From Thermaerobacter sp. PB12/4term (lineage in GTDB: Bacteria; Bacillota; Sulfobacillia; Thermaerobacterales; Thermaerobacteraceae): DNA of 64,000 bases. The stretch is taken from contig NZ_CP048407.1 of NCBI RefSeq assembly GCF_003403315.2, positions 248,001-312,000 on the forward strand. The letters are read 5' to 3'. The notes beneath the pieces were generated by a model. That model searched no databases, had not been told where the DNA came from, and was given only the letters and a program-made list of their open reading frames with translations. The stretch's first letter is position 1, and the number at the start of each line of letters is the position of its first letter. Positions 7,250-14,656 of the stretch are shown here, one piece after another. A program made the translations under genes and the position numbers.

Positions 7250-7858
7250 GTGAACGCTACGTTCAAGCCGAGCGCCACCGTGGATGCCCGCGGCCTTTCC
7301 TGCCCGTTGCCGATCGTGCGGGCGCGCAAGGCGATCGATGCCCTGCAGGTCGGGGAGATCCTCGAGGTGCTGGCGACCGACAAGGGCGCACCTGCCGATT
7401 TCCGGGGCTGGTGTGAGCAGACGGAGCACAAGTTCCTGGGCGTGGTGGAGGACGAAGGTTTCCTCCGGCTGTATGTCAAGAAGCTGGTCCCGGAAACCAA
7501 GGAGAAGGGACAGCTCTTCGAGCGCGAGATCAGCAGCCAGGAACTGGCCCGGCGCCTCGAGGCCGGGGACACGCTGACCGTTCTCGACGTGCGGGAACCG
7601 GAGGAGTACGAGGCCGGCCATATCCCCGGTGCCCTCTCCGTACCCATCGAGACGCTGTCCGAGTTTGCCGCCAAGCTCGACCGCACGGCGGAGATCGCCG
7701 TGGTCTGCCGCAGCGGCCGCCGCAGCGCCTATGGCTGCCGCATCCTGCAACAGGCCGGCTTCGAGAAGGTGGTCAACGTCGTGCCGGGCATGTCCGCCTG
7801 GTCGGGCCCGGTCGAGCAGGGCGGTGCCGGGGCTGCCCCGGCACCGGCATCCCGCTGA
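7250..7858 (+). CDS. TusA-rhodanese fusion sulfurtransferase
   Basis: A 202-residue two-domain sulfur carrier. Residues about 8-80 match TusA/SirA: VDARGLSCPLPIVRARKAID, with C18 in the CPxP motif, then an ATDKGAPADFRGWCEQT segment. Residues about 95-195 are a rhodanese with VLDVREPEEYEAGHIPGAL and catalytic C153 in VVCRSGRRS. TusA passes persulfide sulfur between proteins; the fusion would couple it to a rhodanese. GTG 7250 lies 15 bases after the previous stop with GGGAGGGAG in front. It sits directly before a DsrE-like gene, repeating the TusA-Rhd-DsrE combination of sulfur oxidisers, here in fused form. Confidence 0.9.
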   Translation: MNATFKPSATVDARGLSCPLPIVRARKAIDALQVGEILEVLATDKGAPADFRGWCEQTEHKFLGVVEDEGFLRLYVKKLVPETKEKGQLFEREISSQELARRLEAGDTLTVLDVREPEEYEAGHIPGALSVPIETLSEFAAKLDRTAEIAVVCRSGRRSAYGCRILQQAGFEKVVNVVPGMSAWSGPVEQGGAGAAPAPASR

Positions 7859-7933
7859 CGTCACGCCGGCATTCGGGTGCCACGGGTCAAAACGGGCTTC
7901 CGGCACGGCGAAATCAGGAGGGAGGGGTACGCG

Positions 7934-8332
7934 GTGTCCGTCCGTCGCGTGGCCATCATCGCCAGCCACGGGAACATCGACGACGCGTACAAGGTGCTGA
8001 ACATCGCCACGGCAGCTGCCGCCATGGGGGCGGAGGTCCAGGTCTTCTTCACCTTCGATGGCCTGAAGATCATCCATAAGGAAGCGAACCGGCAGTTGCC
8101 GGTGCCGGAGCACCTGCAGCCGGCGCTGGAGGGCTTCAAGAAGAACAACGTGCCTTCGGTGCCTGAGCTGCTGGAGATCGCCAGGGAATCGGGAGTCAAG
8201 CTGATCGGCTGCCAGATGACCATGGACGTCATGGGCATCGGCCTCGACGAGCTGGTGGACGGGGTCGAGCCTGGTGGCGCGGCCACCTTCCTGGCCTTTG
8301 CGGCCGAGGCCGACGTCAACGTCACCTTTTGA
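7934..8332 (+). CDS. DsrE/DsrF-like (DsrE2-type) sulfur carrier
   Basis: A 132-residue DsrE-fold protein. It opens with VAIIASHGNIDDAYKVLNIATAA and carries VFFTFDGLKII, both typical of DsrE2/DsrE3 proteins. A single conserved cysteine lies in LIGCQMTMDVMG, the usual persulfide-carrying position. The best start is GTG 7934, after CAGGAGGGAGGG; the longer open frame back to 7877 lacks a ribosome site. Unlike many DsrE2 proteins it shows no long N-terminal membrane segment. It probably exchanges sulfane sulfur with the TusA-rhodanese protein encoded 75 bases upstream. Confidence 0.85.
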   Translation: MSVRRVAIIASHGNIDDAYKVLNIATAAAAMGAEVQVFFTFDGLKIIHKEANRQLPVPEHLQPALEGFKKNNVPSVPELLEIARESGVKLIGCQMTMDVMGIGLDELVDGVEPGGAATFLAFAAEADVNVTF

Positions 8333-8448
8333 ACGGTGGGACCGGGCGCCCGGGCCCGGTCCCGGGCGCCCGGTGCACCCCGCGGCCACGTGCGGTAACG
8401 GGGCGCTTCAGGAATCTGAGGACATGAGACAAGGGGAGGAAGGCCCGG

Positions 8449-9222
8449 ATGAGCGCCCTCCTTTTCGTGATCGGCCTGGCTGGCGGGTTCTTCTCGGGAT
8501 TGCTGGGGCTCGGCGGTGCGATCCTCATGGTTCCACTGCTCCTGTTCGTCCCGCCGCTGTTCGGCTTCCCGGCCCTGGACATGAAGCAGGTGGCCGCCAT
8601 CACCATCGTGCAGGTGTTCTTCGCAGCGCTGTCCGGCATGGTGGTCCACTGGCGCAACCGGTTCGTCCACAAGGATCTGGTCCTGACCATGGGAGGAGCC
8701 AGCGCCCTCGCCGCCCTGGTGGGCGGCCTGCTGTCCGATCTGGTGAACGCCCGCGCGTTGCTCCTTCTCTTCGCCGGCGTTGCCACGGCCGCGGGCGTGC
8801 TGATGTTCCTGCCCCGCCGGGAAGAAGATCCGGACGCGACGGCGGACCACGTCCGCTTCAATCGGCCGCTGGCGGTGGCCATCGCCCTGGCGGTGGGGTT
8901 GGTGGGCGGGCTCGTCGGGGCGCCGGGCGCCTTCATCTATGTGCCCTTGATGATGTACCTGCTCAAGATTCCTACCCGGGTCACCCTGGGCTCGACCCTG
9001 GCCATCGTCCTCTTCACCGCCGCCTTCGGCATGGTGGGCAAGGTGGCGACGGGGCAGGTCGACTGGCCGCTGGCGCTGGCGCTGGTGCTGGGTTCGGTCC
9101 CCGGGGCCCAGGCGGGGGGGTATCTGTCGAAACGGGTCCGCGCCGGTGCGCTGCGCTGGATGGTCGCAGTCGTGGTCTGGGGGTCCGTGGTCCAAATGTG
9201 GCGCCAGGCCGTCTCCGGGTAA
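8449..9222 (+). CDS. TauE/SafE-family membrane exporter, probable sulfite/sulfonate permease
   Basis: A 257-residue integral membrane protein with about eight hydrophobic segments in two homologous halves. Each half opens with the family pattern: FVIGLAGGFFSGLLGLGGAI near the N-terminus and LAVGLVGGLVGAPGAFIYVP in the middle. TauE/SafE proteins export sulfite, sulfoacetate or related anions, or move sulfane sulfur compounds. ATG 8449 follows GGGGAGGAAGG. It is the last gene of the persulfide operon, and the upstream dioxygenase would make sulfite, so sulfite export is the simplest role. The substrate itself cannot be read from the sequence. Confidence 0.87.
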   Translation: MSALLFVIGLAGGFFSGLLGLGGAILMVPLLLFVPPLFGFPALDMKQVAAITIVQVFFAALSGMVVHWRNRFVHKDLVLTMGGASALAALVGGLLSDLVNARALLLLFAGVATAAGVLMFLPRREEDPDATADHVRFNRPLAVAIALAVGLVGGLVGAPGAFIYVPLMMYLLKIPTRVTLGSTLAIVLFTAAFGMVGKVATGQVDWPLALALVLGSVPGAQAGGYLSKRVRAGALRWMVAVVVWGSVVQMWRQAVSG

Positions 9223-9284
9223 CAGATTGTGCCGGCCGGGCAGGCCTCATCTCAAGAGGATTTCGGTCGCCAACACCGAATACG

Positions 9285-9335
9285 GTGCAAGTGATATGGA
9301 AGTGCAAATGATACGGAAGTGCAAGTGATACGGAG
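9285..9335. repeat. three tandem 17-bp repeats upstream of the cytochrome c lipoprotein gene
   Basis: Copies are GTGCAAGTGATATGGAA (9285-9301), GTGCAAATGATACGGAA (9302-9318) and GTGCAAGTGATACGGAG (9319-9335), with one or two differences between them and no spacer. They lie about 120 bases before the ATG at 9456, in an otherwise non-coding, AT-richer patch. A phased array of this kind suggests cooperative binding of a regulator, but no known site is recognised. Confidence 0.8.
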
Positions 9336-9455
9336 CTTCGATGCCGCGGTGACCGGCTGCCTGCGGGCCAGCGATGCCCTCAACATCTCAGGCCTGTGCG
9401 TCCAAGGCGCTGGTTCTCCGCGGCAGTGTCGTGCCTTGAAGGGGGTCCGTCGATC

Positions 9456-11093
9456 ATGGGAGGGCACCGTCACGCGTCCGTGGAGCCATGCCGTGCTCGC
9501 GTACGTCCCGGCTCGCATGGGGCCACCCGCCTTGGCCTGGCCGGGCTGGTGGCCGCATCGCTGTTGCTCGCCGCGTGCGGCGGGGTGATGACCCCGGCGG
9601 CGACCTTCGATCCCGACTACGAGGTGCGCTGGTACGAGTCCCAGAACGCTGCCGGGCCGGAACTCGATCCCAAGTGGGACGGTAACGGCTGGCTCTACGT
9701 CGCCGACGAGGTGAGCCAGGGTGTCACCGTGGTCGACCTGGCCACGGGCGAGCCGGTGCAGTTCATCCGCACCGAGGGCGGGGTACCGCACCACCCCTAC
9801 ATTACCAAGGACCAGCGCTGGGTGCTGGTGACCATCCGCTACGGCGACTGGGTGGCGGCCATCGACACGGACAACGGCAACAAGGTACGCCGCATCGACC
9901 TGCCCAAGTCGGCCGACGGCAAGCCGGCGGGACCGCTGCACATGGGGCTGACGCCGGACGGCCGGTACGCGCTGGTCACGTTGAACGGCTCCGGCGCCGT
10001 GGCGGTGCTGGATGCCACGGACCCCAAGTTGTTGCGTGTGGTGGAGGTCGGGAAGAAGCCGCGTGACGTGGTGGTCACCCCCGACAGCAAGAAGGCGTAC
10101 GTGAGCCTGCAGGCCGACACGCGGGTGGCGGTCCTCGACCTGGAGACCTGGAAGGTCGAGCACATCACGCGGACGGATACGGACTACGGTAGCGGTTCCG
10201 GCAGCGGCCTGGGGATGTCGGCCGACGGTAAGTACGTGGCCGTCGCCAATACCCTGGATGATGAAGTGATCATCATCGACACGGCGACGGACCGGATCGT
10301 CCACCGGGTCGGGAACGTGCCCAAGCCGGTGAACGTGGAATTCTTGGGCAAGACCCACGTCATCTCCACCGGCAACCGTTCCGACGGCTCCTTCTCCTTC
10401 ATCGATGCGGACAAGGGCCAGCTGATCAGGACCGTCAAGACGGGCGGCGGGGCCAACATCGCCTACTACGGTCCCGACGGCAACGTGTGGGTGAACCACA
10501 ACGGCGCCCAGCACATCAGCGTGCTGGACTTCGAGACCTTCGAGGTCATCAAGGAGATCCCGGTCGTCCAGAACCCGCACTGGATCTACTTCTCGCCGGA
10601 CGGGAAGACCGCCTACGTCACCAACTGGGGCGCCAACTCGATCTCCATCATCGATGTGGAGAAGATGGAGCGCGTCAAGAACGTGACGGTGGGCCTCAAC
10701 CCCAACGGCTTGGCGCTGAAGTCCAACGTCCCGCCGGACGTCATCGCCCGGTGGCAGGAGAACAAGGACCAGGCCAAGGAGGTCGTCGCCAAGGCCGCCA
10801 GGCTGGTGATGCCGGAGCCCCGCTCGGAGGCCGAGGCGTTATTCTTCCAGAAGTGCACGATCTGCCACGACGTGGGCCGCATCATCCGCAACAACGCCAG
10901 GGGTGACCAGTGGGACGCCATCGTGGAGAAGATGCGGGGCAACGGTGCGCCCATCGACGACCAGGAGGCCAAGATCATCGCCGAATACCTGAAGACGGAC
11001 CAGCACCGCAGCTTGACCATCAAGACGGAGTTGCAGATCGAGCAGCCGCTGGATCCGGCGAAGGGCTACGAAGACGACGCCGCGGTGCAGTGA
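9456..11093 (+). CDS. lipoprotein with YVTN beta-propeller and C-terminal cytochrome c domain
   Basis: A 545-residue exported electron carrier. A lipobox LLLAAC places the acylated cysteine at C41, so the protein is anchored outside the membrane. Residues about 60-420 are a beta-propeller with repeated YVTN-type blades (for example GKTAYVTNWGANSISIIDV), related to the propellers of cytochrome cd1 and nitrous oxide reductase. The C-terminal domain has one haem site, C467-TIC470-H471, with a methionine in EKMRGNG as possible distal ligand. ATG 9456 follows GAAGGGGG and gives a normal signal peptide; an earlier GTG-type extension (9396) is less likely. Downstream is a terminator and then the ba3 oxidase genes, so donation of electrons to that oxidase is plausible. 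The propeller's substrate is unknown. Confidence 0.8.
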   Translation: MGGHRHASVEPCRARVRPGSHGATRLGLAGLVAASLLLAACGGVMTPAATFDPDYEVRWYESQNAAGPELDPKWDGNGWLYVADEVSQGVTVVDLATGEPVQFIRTEGGVPHHPYITKDQRWVLVTIRYGDWVAAIDTDNGNKVRRIDLPKSADGKPAGPLHMGLTPDGRYALVTLNGSGAVAVLDATDPKLLRVVEVGKKPRDVVVTPDSKKAYVSLQADTRVAVLDLETWKVEHITRTDTDYGSGSGSGLGMSADGKYVAVANTLDDEVIIIDTATDRIVHRVGNVPKPVNVEFLGKTHVISTGNRSDGSFSFIDADKGQLIRTVKTGGGANIAYYGPDGNVWVNHNGAQHISVLDFETFEVIKEIPVVQNPHWIYFSPDGKTAYVTNWGANSISIIDVEKMERVKNVTVGLNPNGLALKSNVPPDVIARWQENKDQAKEVVAKAARLVMPEPRSEAEALFFQKCTICHDVGRIIRNNARGDQWDAIVEKMRGNGAPIDDQEAKIIAEYLKTDQHRSLTIKTELQIEQPLDPAKGYEDDAAVQ

Positions 11094-11197
11094 AGGCTAG
11101 CCGCGGTGGCGAGCCCGGCCGGTGACGGGGCCCTTCGCAACGGAACAGGGCCACGCGGCGATCCGCGGTGGTAGGTTCGCTGTGACACGTTTGCATC

Positions 11198-11236
11198 ACG
11201 GGACCTGTGGGAACGACCCCCCGGTCCCGTTTTTGT
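11198..11236 (+). terminator. Rho-independent terminator after the cytochrome gene
   Basis: Stem ACGGGACC (11198-11205) pairs with GGTCCCGT (11223-11230), loop 17 bases, followed by TTTTGTTTGT. The remaining 190 bases of this 334-base gap lead to the oxidase genes; I see no convincing promoter in them. Confidence 0.8.
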
Positions 11237-11427
11237 TTGTCTTCCTCCTTCAAAAGAGAACCGCGTTCGCTTTCTCAGCCGGCGATCAGGTTCTACTCAG
11301 CTTGTGCTCAGGGTCGTGGCCGACAGTTAAGGTGGCGCCCGCCCCGGCGGCTGCGCGCCAGGGTTGCCCCAGTTCATGCGGGGGATTTCACCCCATGGAG
11401 GCGTTGAAACCTGGGAGGTGGGGAGGA

Positions 11428-11607
11428 ATGGCCACGAGCATGCGGACCCCGGCGGAACGGCAGGCGCCGGCCCGGTCCATCCGGCCCAGGGCACGGGCGG
11501 AGGACATCCAGGCCCCGAAGGGGACGGTCCTGGTCACGTTCCTCTACCTGCTGGCGATTGCCGCGATGTGGGGCTTCATGTATCTCACGTTGCTGCGCAG
11601 TGCTTGA
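11428..11607 (+). CDS. small single-span subunit (IIa-like) of the ba3 oxidase
   Basis: A 59-residue protein with a charged N-terminus (many Arg) and one C-terminal membrane helix, about residues 36-56 (TVLVTFLYLLAIAAMWGFMY). Its size, topology and place directly before subunit II match the small subunit IIa/CbaD of ba3-type oxidases. Sequence identity in this family is too weak to prove it. ATG 11428 is preceded by GGGAGGTGGGGAGGA, an unusually strong site. A longer open frame from 11122 covers the upstream terminator and is not credible. Confidence 0.72.
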   Translation: MATSMRTPAERQAPARSIRPRARAEDIQAPKGTVLVTFLYLLAIAAMWGFMYLTLLRSA

Positions 11608-11691
11608 TACTCCCGTTCCCATGAACGCTTCGGGGCCGCACGGCGGCCGGCCCGCCGGCGGCAGCCTGGTTGGGGGTAGGGGGCGAGCGTA

Positions 11692-12174
11692 GTGCACGTC
11701 GACCGTTACGAAAAAACGTGGATTGTGATCAGCGCGGCCTTTCTCGTCGTGCTGATCCTGGTGATCGCTTACACGACCTTCGGAATGAACATCCACCTGC
11801 CCGACTCGGGAAGCGCCCACGCGGCCCACGGGCAGGCGGCCCACGTCACGGCGAATGACCCGCCCTTCACCTCGCCCGGTATGCGCGCGGTGGGGTCCAA
11901 CCAGTATGAGGTGGTCATGACCGCGCAGGTCTTCGGGTATGAGCCCAGCGAGATTCGCGTCCCCCGCGGCGCGGCGGTGGAATTCGTCCTGACCAGCAAG
12001 GACGTCATCCACGGCTTCCGCATTCCGGGTACCACGGTGAACGCCATGGTGGTCCCGGGCCAGGTAACACGGGTCCGCTACACCTTCGACCGGCCGGGCG
12101 AGTACACGTTCTTCTGCCACGAGTACTGCGGGATAGGGCACCACCTCATGTCGGGGCGGATCGTGGTCGAGTGA
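11692..12174 (+). CDS. cbaB: cytochrome c oxidase subunit II, ba3 type
   Basis: A 160-residue protein with one N-terminal membrane anchor (residues 10-28) and a cupredoxin domain outside the membrane, the short form typical of ba3 oxidases. All CuA ligands are visible: H107 (DVIHGF), C142, C146, H150 and M153 (CHEYCGIGHHLM), with E144 giving its backbone carbonyl. It takes electrons from cytochrome c or a membrane cytochrome. GTG 11692 gives the expected short N-terminus. The subunit I gene starts 26 bases after its stop. A His-rich linker (HAAHGQAAH, 43-51) is extra. Confidence 0.93.
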   Translation: MHVDRYEKTWIVISAAFLVVLILVIAYTTFGMNIHLPDSGSAHAAHGQAAHVTANDPPFTSPGMRAVGSNQYEVVMTAQVFGYEPSEIRVPRGAAVEFVLTSKDVIHGFRIPGTTVNAMVVPGQVTRVRYTFDRPGEYTFFCHEYCGIGHHLMSGRIVVE

Positions 12175-12199
12175 GGGGAGCGGCTGAAAGGGGGCCACG

Positions 12200-13855
12200 A
12201 TGATGTACACCGGCAACGTTCCCGCGGAGTTTCGCCAAGATTACGCCGACGTGCGCAGGCATCTCTTCACGGCCATCTTCTTCGGCCTCGTGCTTGGCGT
12301 CTTGATGGGTCCCTTGCAGGCCCTGGACAAGGCGCGCATCGACTTGTATCCGTACGTGCCTTTCCTCAAGAGCTACTATCAGGGCCTCACCTTGCACGGC
12401 GTGGCCTTGGTACTGGTCTGGACCAGCTTCTTCAACGTCGGCTTCCTCACGTTCACCGCCGTGCGGGGCTTCGGCCGGCCCCTGCAAAGCCGGTTCCTCA
12501 GCCGCGCCACACTGGTGGTGATGTGGACCGGGCTGGCGCTGGCCCTGTGGGCGATTCTCACCGACCGCGCTACCGTCCTGTTCACCGCCTACGCACCCTT
12601 GAAGGGCCACTGGACCTTCTACCTCGGCGTGGCGCTGTTCGCCGTCATCGGCACCTGGTTGCTGGCCGCCAACGTATTCCTGACCTATCGCTCCTGGAAG
12701 CGGGACAATCCCGGCGCTAGGACGCCGCTGCTGGCGTTCGGTACGCTGGTCACGCTGGCCATGTGGACGCTGGCGACCGTCGGCGTGGCGGTGGAATTCG
12801 TGGTCTACCTGATCCCATGGTCGCTGGGCCTGCGCGAAGGCGTCGACCCGCTGTTGACCCGAAGCCTGTTCTGGCTGACCGGCCACCCCATCGTCTACTG
12901 GTGGCTGCTTCCGGCCTATATCTCCTGGTATTTCATGCTGCCGCGCCAGGTGGGGGGCAAGCTGTTCAGCGAGTCCATGGCGCGCCTTGCACTGCTGTTG
13001 TTCATCCCCTTCTCGCTGCCGGTCGGTGTTCACCACATGTACACCGATCCCGGCGTCGCCACCACCAGCAAGATGGTGCACGCGTTCCTCACCTTCGTGG
13101 TCTTCGTGCCCAGCCTGATCACGGCTTTTACCGTGGTGGCGTCCCTGGAGATCGGCGGCCGGCAGCGCGGGGGCCGGGGCTGGCTGGGCTGGATCCGGGC
13201 ACTGCCGTGGAGTGAGCCGTCGGTGGCCGCGCAGCTGCTGGCCATGGTGCTCTTCACGATCGGCGGCGCCTCCGGCCTGATCAACGCCTCCTATGTGCTG
13301 AACCTGCTGGTCCACAACACGCTGTTCGTCGTCGGCCACTTCCACCTGACCGTGGGCAGCGCCGTGACCCTCACCTTCATGGGCATCTCCTACTGGCTGA
13401 TTCCCGAGCTGACAGGCCGCCCGCTGCGCGGCAAGCGGGTCGCACTGGCCCAGGCGTGGCTGTGGTTCCTGGGCATGGCCGTCATGGGGCGGGGCATGGC
13501 CGTGATGGGGCTCGAGGGAGTGCCGCGGCGCACCTGGTGGTCCCAGGCGGCCTATCAGATCCCGGGGGCCCAGGACGGTGGCGTGCTGACGGCCGTGGGT
13601 GGGGCGCTGCTGTTCATCAGCATGCTGCTGTTCGTAGGCGTCATCGTCGCCACGATGCGTGGCGCCGAAGTTCCGGCCCGGCAGGAGGTCCCCGTTGCCG
13701 AGCCCCTGGACGGCGGCTTGCCGGTGCCGCCCTGGCTCAACCGCCTGACCCCCTGGGTCGTCGGGACCGTGATCCTCACCGTGCTGGCCTGGGGCCCCGT
13801 GGTCTGGGGACTCTTGCACTCGCCCTTCAGCGTTCCGGGCCTCAGGGCATGGTAA
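12200..13855 (+). CDS. cbaA: cytochrome c oxidase subunit I, ba3 type
   Basis: A 551-residue haem-copper oxidase catalytic subunit with about 13 membrane helices. Key residues are visible: the haem b ligand in LTLHGVALVLVW, the CuB histidine and its cross-linked tyrosine in GHPIVYWWLLP, VHHMYTDPG for the next two CuB histidines, and VGHFHLTVGS for the high-spin haem and haem b ligands. No D-channel Asn/Asp motif of A-type oxidases is seen, in line with the B-type (ba3) group using a K-channel analogue. It reduces O2 to water and pumps protons, with high O2 affinity in known relatives. ATG 12200 follows GAAAGGGGG; ATG 12203 is an equal alternative. Nothing encoding subunit III follows, as usual for ba3 operons. 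Confidence 0.95.
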   Translation: MMYTGNVPAEFRQDYADVRRHLFTAIFFGLVLGVLMGPLQALDKARIDLYPYVPFLKSYYQGLTLHGVALVLVWTSFFNVGFLTFTAVRGFGRPLQSRFLSRATLVVMWTGLALALWAILTDRATVLFTAYAPLKGHWTFYLGVALFAVIGTWLLAANVFLTYRSWKRDNPGARTPLLAFGTLVTLAMWTLATVGVAVEFVVYLIPWSLGLREGVDPLLTRSLFWLTGHPIVYWWLLPAYISWYFMLPRQVGGKLFSESMARLALLLFIPFSLPVGVHHMYTDPGVATTSKMVHAFLTFVVFVPSLITAFTVVASLEIGGRQRGGRGWLGWIRALPWSEPSVAAQLLAMVLFTIGGASGLINASYVLNLLVHNTLFVVGHFHLTVGSAVTLTFMGISYWLIPELTGRPLRGKRVALAQAWLWFLGMAVMGRGMAVMGLEGVPRRTWWSQAAYQIPGAQDGGVLTAVGGALLFISMLLFVGVIVATMRGAEVPARQEVPVAEPLDGGLPVPPWLNRLTPWVVGTVILTVLAWGPVVWGLLHSPFSVPGLRAW

Positions 13856-13943
13856 CGGGCTCTACCGTGGCCCGTGACAGCGGTATTGACGGCGGACCTG
13901 TCCGGTCCGAGCTGGTGGCGCACCCGGGCCGGCAGCCGCCGTC

Positions 13944-13972
13944 CCGGCCCCGGCGGGGCCGGTTCGTCTTTT
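13944..13972 (+). terminator. terminator of the oxidase operon; rest of the gap appears empty
   Basis: Stem CCGGCCCC (13944-13951) and GGGGCCGG (13955-13962), loop GGC, then TTCGTCTTTT. The rest of the 405-base gap (13856-14260) up to acpS has several GC-rich partial repeats (GGACCGG-type) and no recognisable gene or promoter. Confidence 0.75.
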
Positions 13973-14260
13973 AGAGGCGACATGGTGACGCCCCTCCGAG
14001 CACGCGGCCCCGCGACTCCCCCACTTTCCTTTGTTCGGGAGCCCCGGGTTTTCTGGCGCGGGGACCGGGTGGTCCCGCGACCCGTGCCGGACCGGCTCGG
14101 CCGGTGCCTCCGCCGTCCCCAAGCGTTTCGACGGATCCCTCTCACGTCTCGAACCTCTTCGGCCCGTCCGTCACCCCTCGCCCGTCCCGGACCGGTTCCG
14201 CCGGTCCCTTTCACCCGGGCGCCGCCTGCGCTAGAAAGAGGACAGAGAGGAGCGACGGGC

Positions 14261-14656
14261 GTGATCGTCGGGACGGGGATCGACCTGGTCCAGGTCCAGC
14301 GCATCGAGGCCATCTTGCGCCGCCGCGGCTGGCGCTGGGCGGAGCGGGTCTTCTCGCCGGAAGAACTGGCCGCCGCCGGCACGGGGCCTCACCGGGCCCG
14401 GCGCCTGGCGGCCCGCTGGGCCGCCAAGGAGGCCTTTGCCAAGGCCCTGGGGACGGGCCTGCGGGGGTTTCGCTGGCGGGACATCCGGGTCCGCCAGGAC
14501 GGCAGCGGCCGGCCCTGGCTCGAGGCCGGCGGGCGGGCGGCCGAACTGGCGCGGGCGGCGGGGGTGCGCCGGATCCACCTCAGCCTGTCCCACGACGGCC
14601 AGTGGGCCGTCGCCCAGGTGATCCTGGAGGGCGACCCCGAGGAGGGAAGGCCGTGA
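14261..14656 (+). CDS. acpS: holo-[acyl-carrier-protein] synthase
   Basis: Transfers 4'-phosphopantetheine from CoA to apo-ACP, activating fatty acid synthesis. The protein has 131 residues (usual 120-130). Signature motifs are GIDLVQVQRIE with Mg ligand D8 and RWAAKEAFAKALG with E57, then a C-terminal HLSLSHDG. GTG 14261 follows GAGAGGAGCG. Its stop overlaps the GTG of the NAD(P)HX repair gene (GTGA), an arrangement common in Firmicutes, where acpS, nnr and alr are neighbours. Confidence 0.95.
   Translation: MIVGTGIDLVQVQRIEAILRRRGWRWAERVFSPEELAAAGTGPHRARRLAARWAAKEAFAKALGTGLRGFRWRDIRVRQDGSGRPWLEAGGRAAELARAAGVRRIHLSLSHDGQWAVAQVILEGDPEEGRP

Noticed and set aside
9319-9588. An 89-codon frame beginning inside the 17-bp repeats
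   Set aside because: No ribosome site, no recognisable fold, and it overlaps the lipoprotein gene in another frame.
12146-13819. Long minus-strand open frame (557 codons) opposite the oxidase subunit I gene
   Set aside because: Gln/Gly/His/Asp-rich translation without any fold, exactly antisense to a well-conserved membrane protein. Long antisense frames are expected at this GC content. The same holds for 14389-16890, 29648-31729, 41761-44490, 53968-56982 and others.
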